DNA from: Betaproteobacteria bacterium | GTDB taxonomy: Bacteria; Pseudomonadota; Gammaproteobacteria; Burkholderiales; Thiobacillaceae | Assembly (NCBI GenBank): GCA_020049415.1 | Contig: JAIFKV010000012.1 | Span: forward strand, 1 to 64,000 | Length of the DNA: 64,000 bases | Direction of reading: 5' to 3' | Shown: positions 9,562 to 18,201 of the stretch, piece by piece | Layout: each line of letters starts with the position of its first letter | Position numbering within the stretch: position 1 is the first letter of the stretch | The notes under the pieces: model-generated | The model's input: only the letters and a program-made list of their open reading frames with translations | What the model was told of the DNA's origin: nothing | Database searches by the model: none | Made by a program: the position numbers and the translations under genes

Positions 9562-9914
9562 AATCAAGCACTTACAGAAGTTTTCCGGCGATATGCCGGT
9601 CATTCTTTTGTTGTTTAACCCGGGGCATCTCGGGTGCAAAGTGCTCTGACAATCACCCTGCCTCAGAAAGCCCCGTCGTCACCCAATACATGGCCGTTTT
9701 CTCCGTGATCATGGCGTGACCAAACCGTGACTATTCTGTGACTATTGGAAATCTGGCCGTTGAGGCTGACACCCGGAAATGATTTCTACGCTCCGTGACC
9801 AAGACCAGCGCCAGTCTTGCGCAAGACTTTCTTGCTCCACGATATCGCGCCTGCACGCAATCGCGGTATCTTCAGATCTCGCAAGATTTCTTTGACCCCT
9901 CCTTGGAGAACCGC
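9562..9914 (+). other. Gene-free stretch after tRNA-Arg, with a terminator and direct repeats
   Basis: This 353-bp stretch has no convincing gene. It holds the tRNA terminator near its left end, a second small GC hairpin (about 9620-9635), and two direct copies of gtgactatt at 9727-9735 and 9738-9746 spaced by one helical turn. Such closely spaced repeats beside a tRNA gene can be arm-type integrase sites, but no integrase gene is seen. The last 100 bp should carry the promoter for the HU gene. Confidence 0.4.
9585..9610 (+). terminator. Intrinsic terminator of tRNA-Arg
   Basis: A 5-bp GC stem (ccggc / gccgg, loop gatat) is followed by a T-rich stretch (tcattctttt), 24 bp after the tRNA 3' end. 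Confidence 0.65.
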
Positions 9915-10232
9915 ATGAACAAAGCCGAACTCATCGACGCCATCGCCGAAAAAGCCAATGCCAGCAAAGCCGCCACCGCCGTCCTGCTGAGCGCCACACT
10001 GGAAGCTATCGCCGAAGCTTTGGTCAAAGGCGAGAACGTCCAGCTCATCGGCTTCGGCACCTTCAGCGTCAGCGAACGTGCTGCCCGCACCGGACGCAAT
10101 CCGCAAACCGGCAAGGAACTCAAGATCGCCGCCAAGAGTGTTGCCCGCTTCAAGGCCGGCGCCGCCCTCTCAACCGCGATGAATCCGGCCAAGGCCAAAA
10201 CAGCGGCCAAAGCCACGGCCAAAAAGAAATAA
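9915..10232 (+). CDS. HU-family DNA-binding protein with a basic C-terminal tail
   Basis: This is a nucleoid-associated dimeric DNA-bending protein. The start is ATG 9915, preceded by TTGGAGA, although the frame is open further upstream. The 105-residue product has the HU fold: an N-terminal helical part starting NKAELIDAIAEKA, the signature GFGTFSVSERAARTGRNPQTG and the DNA-binding arm. After about residue 90 comes an Ala/Lys-rich tail ending KATAKKK, like those of histone-H1-like extensions. It is followed 14 bp later by the SRAP gene, which suggests one transcript. It is one of the genes placed between tRNA-Arg and the BREX-like remnants. Confidence 0.93.
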   Translation: MNKAELIDAIAEKANASKAATAVLLSATLEAIAEALVKGENVQLIGFGTFSVSERAARTGRNPQTGKELKIAAKSVARFKAGAALSTAMNPAKAKTAAKATAKKK

Positions 10233-10246
10233 GCGTTTGCCTGGCC

Positions 10247-10924
10247 ATGTGTGGTCGCTTTGCCCTCAAGGCCCCGGCGGCAGAACTGATCCAACACTTC
10301 GGCCTGGATGAATGTGTCGACCTGACGCCGCGCTACAACATCCCGCCCGGCACCGAGATTGCTGCCATTCGCCAATCACCAGTCGGCCAGCGCGTTCTGC
10401 ACCGACTCAAATGGGGCCTGGTGCCGAACTGGGCGAAAGACCCGAGCATCGGTAACAAACTCAACAACGCGCGCGGCGAAACGGTAGCCGACAAACCCTC
10501 GTTCCGGGAAGCCTTCAAACGCCGCCGTTGCCTGATTCCGGCCGATGGCTTCTATGAATGGTCAGCCCAGGGCAAGCTCAAACAACCCTGGTACATCAGC
10601 CTGAAATCCGGCCAGCCGATGGCCATGGCCGGTTTGTGGGAAGCCTGGACCTCGCCGACAGGTGACATCCTGCGCACCTGTTGCGTCATCACCACCGGGC
10701 CGAATGACGTGATGCAAGTCATTCACGACCGCATGCCGGTCCTCATAGCCGCAGAAGACTGGGCGCGTTGGTTGGCAGGCCCAGCAGAGGCGGTTGCTGA
10801 ATTGGTCCGACCTTATGTGCCGAGTACGGCAGCCGATGCAATGCAGGCGTGGCCGGTCGATCGACGCGTCAGCAAAACCAGCGAAGACGATGCGGAATTG
10901 ATCACCCCGATCTCCGACGAATAG
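10247..10924 (+). CDS. yedK: SRAP/HMCES-type abasic-site-binding protein (YedK)
   Basis: This protein crosslinks covalently to abasic sites in single-stranded DNA through its N-terminal cysteine and so protects them. At 225 residues it has the family length. Cys2 follows Met1 (MCGRF), the catalytic set Asn74 (NNARGE), Glu104 (GFYEW) and His160 (IHDRMP) is present, and WGLVPNWA is conserved. It lies between HU and a cupin gene, with 14-bp and 2-bp gaps, probably in one operon. SRAP genes are frequent in mobile DNA, which fits the island reading. Confidence 0.95.
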   Translation: MCGRFALKAPAAELIQHFGLDECVDLTPRYNIPPGTEIAAIRQSPVGQRVLHRLKWGLVPNWAKDPSIGNKLNNARGETVADKPSFREAFKRRRCLIPADGFYEWSAQGKLKQPWYISLKSGQPMAMAGLWEAWTSPTGDILRTCCVITTGPNDVMQVIHDRMPVLIAAEDWARWLAGPAEAVAELVRPYVPSTAADAMQAWPVDRRVSKTSEDDAELITPISDE

Positions 10925-10926
10925 GC

Positions 10927-11661
10927 ATGAATTATCCGAGCCCCCAGATGAATCTCAACATGAACTTCTCCCAACGCTGCGTCGTGGATAGCCTCAGCCT
11001 GCCTTGGCAAACGGCAGATTCACCGCTGATAAAACAGCGCCGGATCGAGCGCGTGGGCGAAGCTAATGGCCAAGGGAATGAAACAGGCGTGGGTGCCATA
11101 CGCTCCACCCGCATCCTCCAATTCGCGCCAGGGGCAACACTGGACGCACCGCTTCACAACGCGGAAGAGGAAATACTGGTGCTGGAAGGCCAGTTTTCAG
11201 ATGAACAGGGCAACTACGGTCCAGGTCTGTTCCTCAAGAATCCGCCAGGTTTGTCCTCTGCCATAGTGTCCGATGCCGGCTGCACGCTGTTCGTTAAGCA
11301 ACGTCAGCCTGACAAAACAAGCAATCCGAATGCACGTGACTGCGCACGAGTTGCGGTCGATACCGTGAATGCCGCCTGGCGCCCTGGTTTGATTGCCGGA
11401 TTGTCCGTGTTGCCACTGCACGAGTATGGGACCGAACACACGGCGATGGTGCGCTGGGCGCCGGAAACCTGGTTCTCGCCGCATCGACACTATGGCGGAG
11501 AAGAAATCTTTGTCGTCGAAGGCGTCTTCGAGGATGAACATGGACGTTACCCCGCTGGCACCTGGATCCGAAGTCCACACCTTAGCCAGCATCAGCCGTT
11601 CAGTCGCGAGGGCTGCCTGATCTTGGTCAAGGTCGGACATCTGCCGGAAACGGATGGCTGA
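10927..11661 (+). CDS. ChrR-like double-cupin protein
   Basis: From ATG 10927 the product has 244 residues with two cupin repeats. The first spans about 35-120 (PLHNAEEEILVLEG) and the second about 140-240 (SPHRHYGGEEIFVVEG, then PAGTWIRSPHLSQHQP). The second keeps the His, His, Glu metal set; the first has kept only part of it. The layout resembles cupin domains of ChrR-type anti-sigma factors, but no zinc-binding anti-sigma N-terminus is present. The protein may therefore be a stand-alone metal-binding sensor or enzyme. The gap to the SRAP gene is 2 bp. Its 3' end overlaps the convergent WYL remnant. Confidence 0.75.
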   Translation: MNYPSPQMNLNMNFSQRCVVDSLSLPWQTADSPLIKQRRIERVGEANGQGNETGVGAIRSTRILQFAPGATLDAPLHNAEEEILVLEGQFSDEQGNYGPGLFLKNPPGLSSAIVSDAGCTLFVKQRQPDKTSNPNARDCARVAVDTVNAAWRPGLIAGLSVLPLHEYGTEHTAMVRWAPETWFSPHRHYGGEEIFVVEGVFEDEHGRYPAGTWIRSPHLSQHQPFSREGCLILVKVGHLPETDG

Positions 11662-11945
11662 AGCGATCCAGCCAGTGCCTGATTGAAGAAGAATCGTTGC
11701 TTGTCACTTGCCAGGTAAGACTTTGCCGCCCGCTCATGTTCCTCCCGCACCAACTGCCGCAACGATTCCGGTGCCAGCACTTCAACATCCGCACCGTATT
11801 TCAGGATGTCCATGAGCAACTCGCGGTGATCGGCATACGGCAGTTCCAGGATGTAGCGCCCGGCGTCATCAAAGTGGCCCTTCTGTTTCGGGTGCTACTG
11901 CTCGGAAGCCACCCAGCGCGCGCGAAACACCGCCGACTGCTGATC
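11592..11945 (-). pseudogene. Remnant of a WYL-domain transcriptional regulator (C-terminal part)
   Basis: Translation of the minus strand gives FRARWVASEQ, then a TAG stop (11897-11895), then HPKQKGHFDDAGRYILELPYADHRELLMDILKYGADVEVLAPESLR. This is the recognisable C-terminal end of HTH-WYL regulators, where the stop replaces a conserved tryptophan (TGG to TAG). The HTH and the core WYL part are missing. The fragment is joined directly to the tail of a Lon-like protease fragment in another frame. The open frame runs on past the expected end to 11592, inside the convergent cupin gene. WYL regulators often control phage-defence loci. Confidence 0.75.
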
Positions 11946-12252
11946 GGCATCAGGATGCTGGCGGTGCCTTTCTCGATGGCGGATTCAACCACGGCGACCG
12001 GGTTGAAGATGGTTTCAAGCATACAGACCAGGTTCAGGTCATCGGTAACAGCCAGACCACCCTTGATGCTCTTCTGCGGCCGTGACGAGCCTAGCGCGAG
12101 CAACAGCCGACGCCGACCGACGAACCACTCTTGGCGCTATCAAAGGCGCGCAGTTGCACCGAGAACTCATGCTGGCGCGGCTCGCGGTCGCCGACCAACT
12201 CCTTTGCCCGCGCATACAGGTTCTACTCTGCGCAGCGGACGCTCTCCGTAAA
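11940..12252 (-). pseudogene. Remnant of a Lon-like protease gene (BrxL-like, C-terminal part)
   Basis: The minus strand reads ESVRCAE, a TAG stop (12225-12223), then NLYARAKELVGDREP and HEFSVQLRAFDSAKSG. A one-base frameshift near 12110 follows, then KSIKGGLAVTDDLNLV and NPVAVVESAIEKG..ILMPISSRR. These blocks match, from memory, the C-terminal protease domain of Lon-like BREX proteins (BrxL), including the region of the catalytic lysine. The expected end of the domain is missing: sequence passes straight into the WYL remnant. The gene is certainly broken. The BrxL assignment is moderately sure; a generic Lon-family protease is the alternative. Confidence 0.6.
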
Positions 12253-12279
12253 CGGAGGCGGTGTCCCCCTTTTGCAGCC

Positions 12280-13416
12280 TCATGCAACCGCCGGCAAGGC
12301 GAAGACATCCGCCAGGACGCTATTGTCGGCTTGCTTGCGGATGTCGGCGGCGGAGTCGTAAACCACCAGCGCGGCTTGGGTGATGCCGCCATCAAAGCTG
12401 AACAGGGTCATGCCCTCGGCGTGGTCTACGCCGTCGCCATGGGGAATGTCGTGTATTCGTTCCAGCGTTGTGTCCGCCACCATTGCACCGGCTTGATGTC
12501 GCTTGGCGCCGCCTGGCCAGCGCAGTAGTCGCACCGGGCCATCCAGCGCCATGCTGGGGCCGGCAAGGATGAGCAGATCTTCTCCGTACTGGCAGAGATC
12601 GCGGATACCCAGGCCGCCAAGCTGCAGGAAATGTTTGCGGTAACAGCGCTGCTCCGAAGGCAAGGTTTTCAGATGCAAAAAGCCGGCTGCATCGGCGTCG
12701 CTGGCGGGTTCAATTTCCAGGATCACCGCCCAGCCGCGCAGCACCGGGCTGCGTAAACCCAGAAACAGGCGGTCATCAATCACGGCCAGACCTTCGATAT
12801 CAAAACCGTTATCTTTGCCGGGGATCGCCAGGAACGCCGCCAGATGCGCATCGTGGCGCAAGGCTTCGGTCAATTCATTGCCGCGATGATCACCGGCCAG
12901 GCGTGCCGCATGGCGCTCGCCGTCATGTCTGGCCAAGCTGCAGGTCGTTTCGGTGCGCAGCACGGGGATTCGCGCCAGCAAGAAACGGTTGCCATCACGG
13001 CCAACCTTCGCCAACTGCTTGCTGGCCTGAGCGACGCCCTCATTCAGCTTTGGTTTTTTTCGCTTCAGGCTGTGAGAACCCGTCAGCCAGAGATAGCCAT
13101 TGGCATAAGCCAGGCCCTCCAGATCTGCCTCTTCGATTTTCTCCGGATCGGCATTGGCTGGCGCCGGCAGGTCGAGATATTCGCCAAGGGCAAAAGACGC
13201 ATGCGCGCCGCAACGAGCAGATATGCCGTTGTCATCGGCCGCAGCCAGTGTCAGGCGCTCCAGGTGGACAGTCTCATCATTGGCGAGCCAGAGGGTTTTG
13301 CCGATTTGCACCACGGCGGACAAACCATCGCGCAAAGTCATGCCTTTGCCTTGCTGCGGATGGGTTTGCTGGAACGTCAAGGCAACCACTTTTCGTCCTG
13401 CATCGCATTCACTCAT
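12280..13416 (-). CDS. DUF3616 domain protein
   Basis: This 378-residue protein has no clear signal peptide or membrane segment. The pattern of repeated short beta blocks (LWLANDETVHLERL, DLEGLAYANGYLWLTGSHS, DIEGLAVIDDRLFLGLRSP, DHAEGMTLF) is typical of DUF3616 and suggests a beta-propeller-like fold. Function is unknown. It is intact although it ends only 28 bp from the broken Lon-like fragment. The start may be the ATG at 13416 or one 25 codons in (MTLRDGL). Upstream, a 100-bp AT-rich stretch probably holds its promoter. Confidence 0.7.
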   Translation of the reverse strand: MSECDAGRKVVALTFQQTHPQQGKGMTLRDGLSAVVQIGKTLWLANDETVHLERLTLAAADDNGISARCGAHASFALGEYLDLPAPANADPEKIEEADLEGLAYANGYLWLTGSHSLKRKKPKLNEGVAQASKQLAKVGRDGNRFLLARIPVLRTETTCSLARHDGERHAARLAGDHRGNELTEALRHDAHLAAFLAIPGKDNGFDIEGLAVIDDRLFLGLRSPVLRGWAVILEIEPASDADAAGFLHLKTLPSEQRCYRKHFLQLGGLGIRDLCQYGEDLLILAGPSMALDGPVRLLRWPGGAKRHQAGAMVADTTLERIHDIPHGDGVDHAEGMTLFSFDGGITQAALVVYDSAADIRKQADNSVLADVFALPAVA

Positions 13417-13520
13417 ATCTCGTTACCAGATTCCATTTATTGAAAAAACGTACACATTAATCATTAACACAAGCGGTTGGAATTGCGAAAATTGCGCAAC
13501 TTTTTTTAACTTGGATGGCC

Positions 13521-13661
13521 ATGACAAAGAACCCTCCACCCAATCGGCAAGTACTGATCTGGTCTTTATTGACTGCCTGGCTGGCCTATAGCGCCACGGC
13601 TCTGGGCTGGCATCTGGCGCACGATCCTTTTCTTTCACAATACGTTTGCATGGCGAGATGA
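13521..13661 (+). CDS. Small single-span membrane protein candidate
   Basis: A 46-codon ORF ends 1 bp before the chemoreceptor start, so it would be co-transcribed with it. The product [10 protein letters not shown].. has one hydrophobic segment (about 11-31, rich in Leu, Ala and Trp) and no recognised domain. The tight spacing is the main support. No good ribosome site is seen, so it may be only a leader. Confidence 0.4.
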   Translation: MTKNPPPNRQVLIWSLLTAWLAYSATALGWHLAHDPFLSQYVCMAR

Positions 13662-13662
13662 C

Positions 13663-15177
13663 ATGACTTATTCAAACTCCATGGATAGCGAAACCATACT
13701 GCAACCTGGCCGCATCGTCGCCGACCGACTGATGGCGGGCACACTGGTGTTTCTGTTGTTGTTGTCGCTTGCCGTCGCGGCATTCAATGGCACTTGGGCA
13801 GTCGCTCTGCTGGTTGGGGTGCCGGCGTTGTTGGCGCCTTATGCCATTTATCGGCTGGGGCCGGGCAGCCTGGCTTCGCGCATCGCCATGGCCAGCGCCT
13901 TCATGATTTTCAGTGCACTGTTGATTCAACAAACCCGGGGCATGATCGAAGCTCACTTCGGCATTTTCGTATTGCTCGCATTTCTGCTGTTTTACCGCGA
14001 TTGGCGTCCTCTCGTTGTCGCCGCCGCCGTCATCGCGGTGCATCACCTCGCCTTCAACTACATGCAGGCGGCGAACATGGGCGTTTATGTCCTGATCAGC
14101 GGCCCCAACCTCGGCGTCATCTTGATTCACGCCGCTTATGTGGTTGCGGAAACCGCGATGCTGGCTTACATGGCCAGCAGTTTGCGGCGGGAAGCGATTG
14201 AAGGTGCGCAAGTTGCAGCCCTCGCCGAGCGTATTGGTCAGGGCGACCTTGCCGCCACGCTGGATAGCCGCTCGCTGAGCGGGCTGCCATTGCTGAGCAA
14301 GGTGAACGATATGCAGACCCACCTGGCCGGAACGCTGGGCATTGTTACCCGTCAGTCTGGCGAAATGACGCGCACGGCCGGTGAAATACTTGCCAGTTCC
14401 CGCCAGGTTGATGACGCCATGGCACATCAGAGCGAGGCGACCCAAACCATCGCCGCCACCATCGAGCAGTTGACCCAATCTATCCAACAGCTTTCGGATA
14501 ACGCCAATGAAGCGCAGCGCCTGGGCGAGCAAAGCGGCACTTCGTCTGCCGCCAGCGCCGGCGTCGTCAGGGCCGCTACCACTGAAATCAACAGCATCGC
14601 GCAATCGATTGGCGCGCTGTCGGAAAGCATGCAGCACCTCGGCGACCAGTTCGACAGCGTGGCAAAAGTGGTCGGGCTGATCAAGGACATTGCCGACCAG
14701 ACCAATTTGCTGGCGCTGAATGCAGCCATCGAGGCGGCACGCGCCGGCGAGCAAGGTCGCGGTTTCGCCGTAGTGGCGGACGAAGTACGCAAACTGGCGG
14801 AACGGACCCGTCAGGCCACGGAAGAAATCAGTACTACCATGCAGGAAATGCAGACCAGCAAAGAATCCGCCATTTCCGGCATCTCCGACACCGTCAGCAA
14901 GGCGGGCAGCGGCGTGCAGTTGGCGGACAAAGCCAGTACGTCGATCAATTCCATGAGCCAGGACGTATTGCGCCTGAATGAAGTGGTAGTCGGGATTTCC
15001 CACAGCCTGCGCGAACAGGCTGCGGCAACCAACGAAATAACCCGTCATATCGAGCAAATTTCGGCTATGTCGCAGAGCAGCAGCCAGGCAGCGAAAGTGG
15101 TGATGCGCGAAGCCGATGGACTGAATCGAATCGCCGAGGGCCTGGCGGAGTCGGTTGTGCGCTTCCGACTGCCATAA
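13663..15177 (+). CDS. Methyl-accepting chemotaxis protein with a multi-span membrane sensor
   Basis: This 504-residue chemoreceptor has about six membrane helices in residues 25-185 in place of a periplasmic ligand domain, then a short linker ([11 protein letters not shown]) and a cytoplasmic signalling domain. The signalling tip [39 protein letters not shown] (quoted in parts) lies around 343-382 and is canonical for CheA/CheW coupling. The membrane part contains a conserved-looking HHLAFNY motif. Such receptors may sense membrane or intracellular energy state; the ligand is unknown. No C-terminal CheR-docking pentapeptide is visible. It may work with the flagellar genes at 27.6-34.4 kb. 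Confidence 0.93.
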   Translation: MTYSNSMDSETILQPGRIVADRLMAGTLVFLLLLSLAVAAFNGTWAVALLVGVPALLAPYAIYRLGPGSLASRIAMASAFMIFSALLIQQTRGMIEAHFGIFVLLAFLLFYRDWRPLVVAAAVIAVHHLAFNYMQAANMGVYVLISGPNLGVILIHAAYVVAETAMLAYMASSLRREAIEGAQVAALAERIGQGDLAATLDSRSLSGLPLLSKVNDMQTHLAGTLGIVTRQSGEMTRTAGEILASSRQVDDAMAHQSEATQTIAATIEQLTQSIQQLSDNANEAQRLGEQSGTSSAASAGVVRAATTEINSIAQSIGALSESMQHLGDQFDSVAKVVGLIKDIADQTNLLALNAAIEAARAGEQGRGFAVVADEVRKLAERTRQATEEISTTMQEMQTSKESAISGISDTVSKAGSGVQLADKASTSINSMSQDVLRLNEVVVGISHSLREQAAATNEITRHIEQISAMSQSSSQAAKVVMREADGLNRIAEGLAESVVRFRLP

Positions 15178-15576
15178 ACACCGCGAGGCCGAACACAGCG
15201 CTATTTTTTGGCGCGTGTTTGGCGCGTGTTTGGCGCGCGTTCGCGCCTGATACGACGCCACTTTTTTAATCACAAATCATGCCTGGTGAGCGTGCAGAAC
15301 CAGCGATTCGAGCCAGGCATGATCAACATTTGCGTCTCGGCGGGGTTTGCCTGGGCGATTTCCCGCATTTGCGTTTTTTCATGAACGCAGCGTCGAACAG
15401 CAATAAAGATGCATGCACAGAAGCAAGCATCCCGGATTTCGGGGCAGAAAAGGCATCTTCACCCTACCCACTAACCAGCCCGCAAGCATCGGCAGCAAAT
15501 CAACCGAGCCAGCGATTCCGCAGCGCAACAGACTGCTATCCTTTCACATCCCTGAGCCCCCCGGAGACAGCCACGC
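15178..15576. other. Gene-free stretch with a short tandem repeat and an inverted repeat
   Basis: In 399 bp I see no supported gene. There are three near-tandem copies of ttggcgcg(tg) at about 15208-15240. A perfect 11-bp inverted repeat (atcatgcctgg, 15276-15286, with 15313-15323) has a 26-nt spacer and could be an operator or transcript hairpin for the downstream c-di-GMP operon. The ribosome site region of that operon (cccggagacagcc) is at the right end. Confidence 0.4.
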
Positions 15577-18201
15577 ATGAATAAGCGGACGCAAGCGCAG
15601 AAAGATCAAGCGCCTGATGCTTCATCCCGTTTGCAGTTGCCGCTCACGGATGAAGCAGAGACCGTGTTTGATTCCACCCGCGCCGTGATGATGATTCTGG
15701 ATGCGGAGGGTCATATCGTTTCTGTCAGCCAGCGGTTTTCGGACCTGATGGGGTATTCCACCGCCACCCTGGTCGGGCGAGCCCCGCCGTTCTACCAGAT
15801 CGAACCGGAAAGTCTGTCCTGGCATCAGGACATGCGACGGGCGCTTGACAGCGTCGGCGTATGGCATGGCCAGATTCAGGCACAAAGAAAGAATGGCGAG
15901 TCGTTACGCGCACGTTTACATGTCTGCGCATTGCTCGATGCGCACGGCAAATCGGAACACGCTGTTGCCATGCTGGACGAGGTGTCGTCGCTGACCGAAA
16001 TGCCTTCGGCGTCGATCCCGGACTCCGCCCCTTCCCCTGAACTGTTGCAAGGCCTGCGCCGGGCGCTGGCGCAAAACGAGCTGGTGCTGTTCTACCAGCC
16101 CAAAGTCAACATGCGCAGCGGCAAAGTTGTCGGGGCTGAAGCCTTGCTGCGCTGGCAACATCCGGATGCCGGCCTGTTGCCGCCGGGCGCATTTTTACGC
16201 CAGGTCGAACACCATGACCTGATTGTCGAGATCGGCGATTGGGTGATCCGCACCGCGCTGGCGCAGATTGCCGCATGGCGGCGGCTGGATCTCAACCTCC
16301 ATGTCAGCGTCAACGTTGCGGCGCGGCACCTGCAACGCGCTGATTTCGTCCCCAGTCTGAAGCGCAGCCTGGCGGCGCAACCGGATTCCCCGCCCGAGCA
16401 ACTGGAGATCGAAATCCTCGAATCGGCGGCCCTGGAGAACACCCGTCATGTTCAGCGGGTGATGGATGTCTGCCGCGAATTGGGGGTCACTTTTTCACTC
16501 GACGACTTCGGCACCGGTTATGCCTCGCTGGCTTATCTGCGCGAAATTCCGGCGGAGGTACTGAAGATCGACCGCAGTTTCATCAAAGACCTGCTGGAAG
16601 ACAGCGACGACCTGATTCTGGTTGAAGGCGTCATCGGCCTGGCTCGAGCCTTCCGCCGGGTGGTTGTGGCCGAGGGCGTCGAAACCGCCGAGCAGGGCCT
16701 GATGTTGATGCGCCTGGGCTGCGACATCGCCCAGGGTTATGGCATTGCGCGACCGATGCCCGCCGCACAATTGCCGGACTGGGTAGCGAATTATCGACCT
16801 GACCCGGAATGGTCGATGTGGGCGGATATTCCCTGGGAAATGGAAGACTTTCCCTTGCTGGTGGCCAAGTATGACCACATCAGCTGGGTCAAACGCGTGC
16901 TCGACAGCTTGGCCAACACGATGCCGCTGGTACCCCCGGAGGAACTCAACGACCATCGTAAATGCCGCTTCGCGCAATGGTATTACCACCAGGGCAAAGC
17001 ACGTTTCGGCAATTTGCCCACCTTTATTGAACTGGAGCAAGCGCATATCGAGGTGCACAAGTTGGGCGCGAAGGTCATGCAATCCCTTTCCGAGCACCGA
17101 CTCGACGAGGCCAAGGCGCTGGCCAGGGAGTTGCCGGTGATGCGCGATACCGTGTTGCGCAATCTGGATGAATTGCAGCGTTGCGTGGTACTCGACCCGA
17201 CCGGACAGCACAACCTGCGAGAAAAACCGCTGCGTCCCGGCGATGCCCCCGCAGTGCAACCTTTGCATGCCCCGCATACCTTGTCGTCGCGTAAAAGTCG
17301 CCAACCGTTGGTATTCATCATCGACGACACGCCAACCAATATCGAACTGCTGGCGGCCGCGTTGTCGGCAGACTACGCCATCAAGTTCGCTACCAGCGGC
17401 GCCAAGGCGCTGACCTTGCTGGAAAAACCCGAGAAACCCGACCTGATCCTGCTCGATGTGATGATGCCGGGCATGGATGGCTACCAGGTTTGCCGCCACC
17501 TGAAAGAAAACCCGGCGACGCGCGGCATTCCCGTTATTTTCATCAGCGCTAAAAGCGAAGTTGCCGACCAGGCGCACGGTTTCAGCCTGGGCGCGGTGGA
17601 TTACATCACCAAGCCGTTTGAATTGCCGGTAGTGCTGGCGCGGGTGCGCACCCACATCAACCTCAAATTACGCACCGATCTGCTCGAAGCGCAAGCCTTG
17701 ATCGACGCCCTCACCGGCATTGGCAACCGGCGCCGGTTTGACGAGGTGTTGCGGCTGGAGTGGAAGCGCGCCTTGCGCAACATCATGCCGCTATCGATGT
17801 TGATGCTCGATGTCGATCATTTCAAAGCCTACAACGATCATTACGGACATGGCGCCGGCGACAACTGCCTGCTGCAGATCGGACTCGCGCTGCGGCAAGC
17901 CGAACTGCGCCCGGGCGATTTCGTCGCGCGTTATGGCGGCGAAGAGTTCGCGGTGATTCTGCCCAACTGCCACGCCGCCGGCGCGCGCGCGATCGGCGAA
18001 CGCATCCGCGAGGAGATCGAATCCCTGCAATTGCCGCACGCGCAATCGACTTCCGCGTCGGTGGTCACCGTCAGCATTGGCTGCGCAACGCAAAGACCGG
18101 CGCGGGGTGGTGATATTGCCAGCCTGTTGCTGGCCGCCGATCAGGCGCTCTACAGCGCCAAACAGGCGGGCCGAAATCGCTTGGCCGAAGCGTCTTCATG
18201 A
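15577..18201 (+). CDS. PAS-EAL-CZB-REC-GGDEF cyclic di-GMP protein
   Basis: This 874-residue soluble protein combines c-di-GMP synthesis, breakdown and several inputs. In order: PAS (about 28-130); EAL phosphodiesterase (about 150-400) with EALLRW (Glu188) and DDFGTGYASL (309-318); a chemoreceptor zinc-binding (CZB) domain (about 430-545) with HRKCRFAQWYY (His460, Cys463); a receiver with acidic pair Asp583/Asp584 and phospho-acceptor Asp627; and GGDEF with the active motif GGEEF (787-791) and an RPGD inhibitory site (778-781). All catalytic motifs look intact. It heads an operon with a lipoprotein and a hybrid kinase (4-bp overlaps). The kinase probably phosphorylates this receiver. CZB domains bind zinc, so zinc or oxidant level may be a second input. 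EAL placed before REC-GGDEF is an unusual order. Confidence 0.92.
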   Translation: MNKRTQAQKDQAPDASSRLQLPLTDEAETVFDSTRAVMMILDAEGHIVSVSQRFSDLMGYSTATLVGRAPPFYQIEPESLSWHQDMRRALDSVGVWHGQIQAQRKNGESLRARLHVCALLDAHGKSEHAVAMLDEVSSLTEMPSASIPDSAPSPELLQGLRRALAQNELVLFYQPKVNMRSGKVVGAEALLRWQHPDAGLLPPGAFLRQVEHHDLIVEIGDWVIRTALAQIAAWRRLDLNLHVSVNVAARHLQRADFVPSLKRSLAAQPDSPPEQLEIEILESAALENTRHVQRVMDVCRELGVTFSLDDFGTGYASLAYLREIPAEVLKIDRSFIKDLLEDSDDLILVEGVIGLARAFRRVVVAEGVETAEQGLMLMRLGCDIAQGYGIARPMPAAQLPDWVANYRPDPEWSMWADIPWEMEDFPLLVAKYDHISWVKRVLDSLANTMPLVPPEELNDHRKCRFAQWYYHQGKARFGNLPTFIELEQAHIEVHKLGAKVMQSLSEHRLDEAKALARELPVMRDTVLRNLDELQRCVVLDPTGQHNLREKPLRPGDAPAVQPLHAPHTLSSRKSRQPLVFIIDDTPTNIELLAAALSADYAIKFATSGAKALTLLEKPEKPDLILLDVMMPGMDGYQVCRHLKENPATRGIPVIFISAKSEVADQAHGFSLGAVDYITKPFELPVVLARVRTHINLKLRTDLLEAQALIDALTGIGNRRRFDEVLRLEWKRALRNIMPLSMLMLDVDHFKAYNDHYGHGAGDNCLLQIGLALRQAELRPGDFVARYGGEEFAVILPNCHAAGARAIGERIREEIESLQLPHAQSTSASVVTVSIGCATQRPARGGDIASLLLAADQALYSAKQAGRNRLAEASS

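Noticed and set aside
9534-9719. A 61-codon ORF running out of the tRNA-Arg gene
   Set aside because: It begins inside the tRNA and has no family features.
13672-15273. A 533-codon open frame on the minus strand opposite the chemoreceptor gene
   Set aside because: It is an antisense shadow of a strongly supported chemoreceptor; the translation is rich in His, Arg and Gln with no domain, a by-product of high-GC codon use.
15279-15584. A 101-codon plus-strand ORF before the c-di-GMP operon
   Set aside because: No ribosome site, biased low-complexity translation, and it contains the inverted repeat; more likely leader DNA.
16495-17655. A 386-codon minus-strand frame inside the PAS-EAL-CZB-REC-GGDEF gene
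   Set aside because: It overlaps EAL, CZB and REC motifs of the real gene and shows no recognisable domain or ribosome site.
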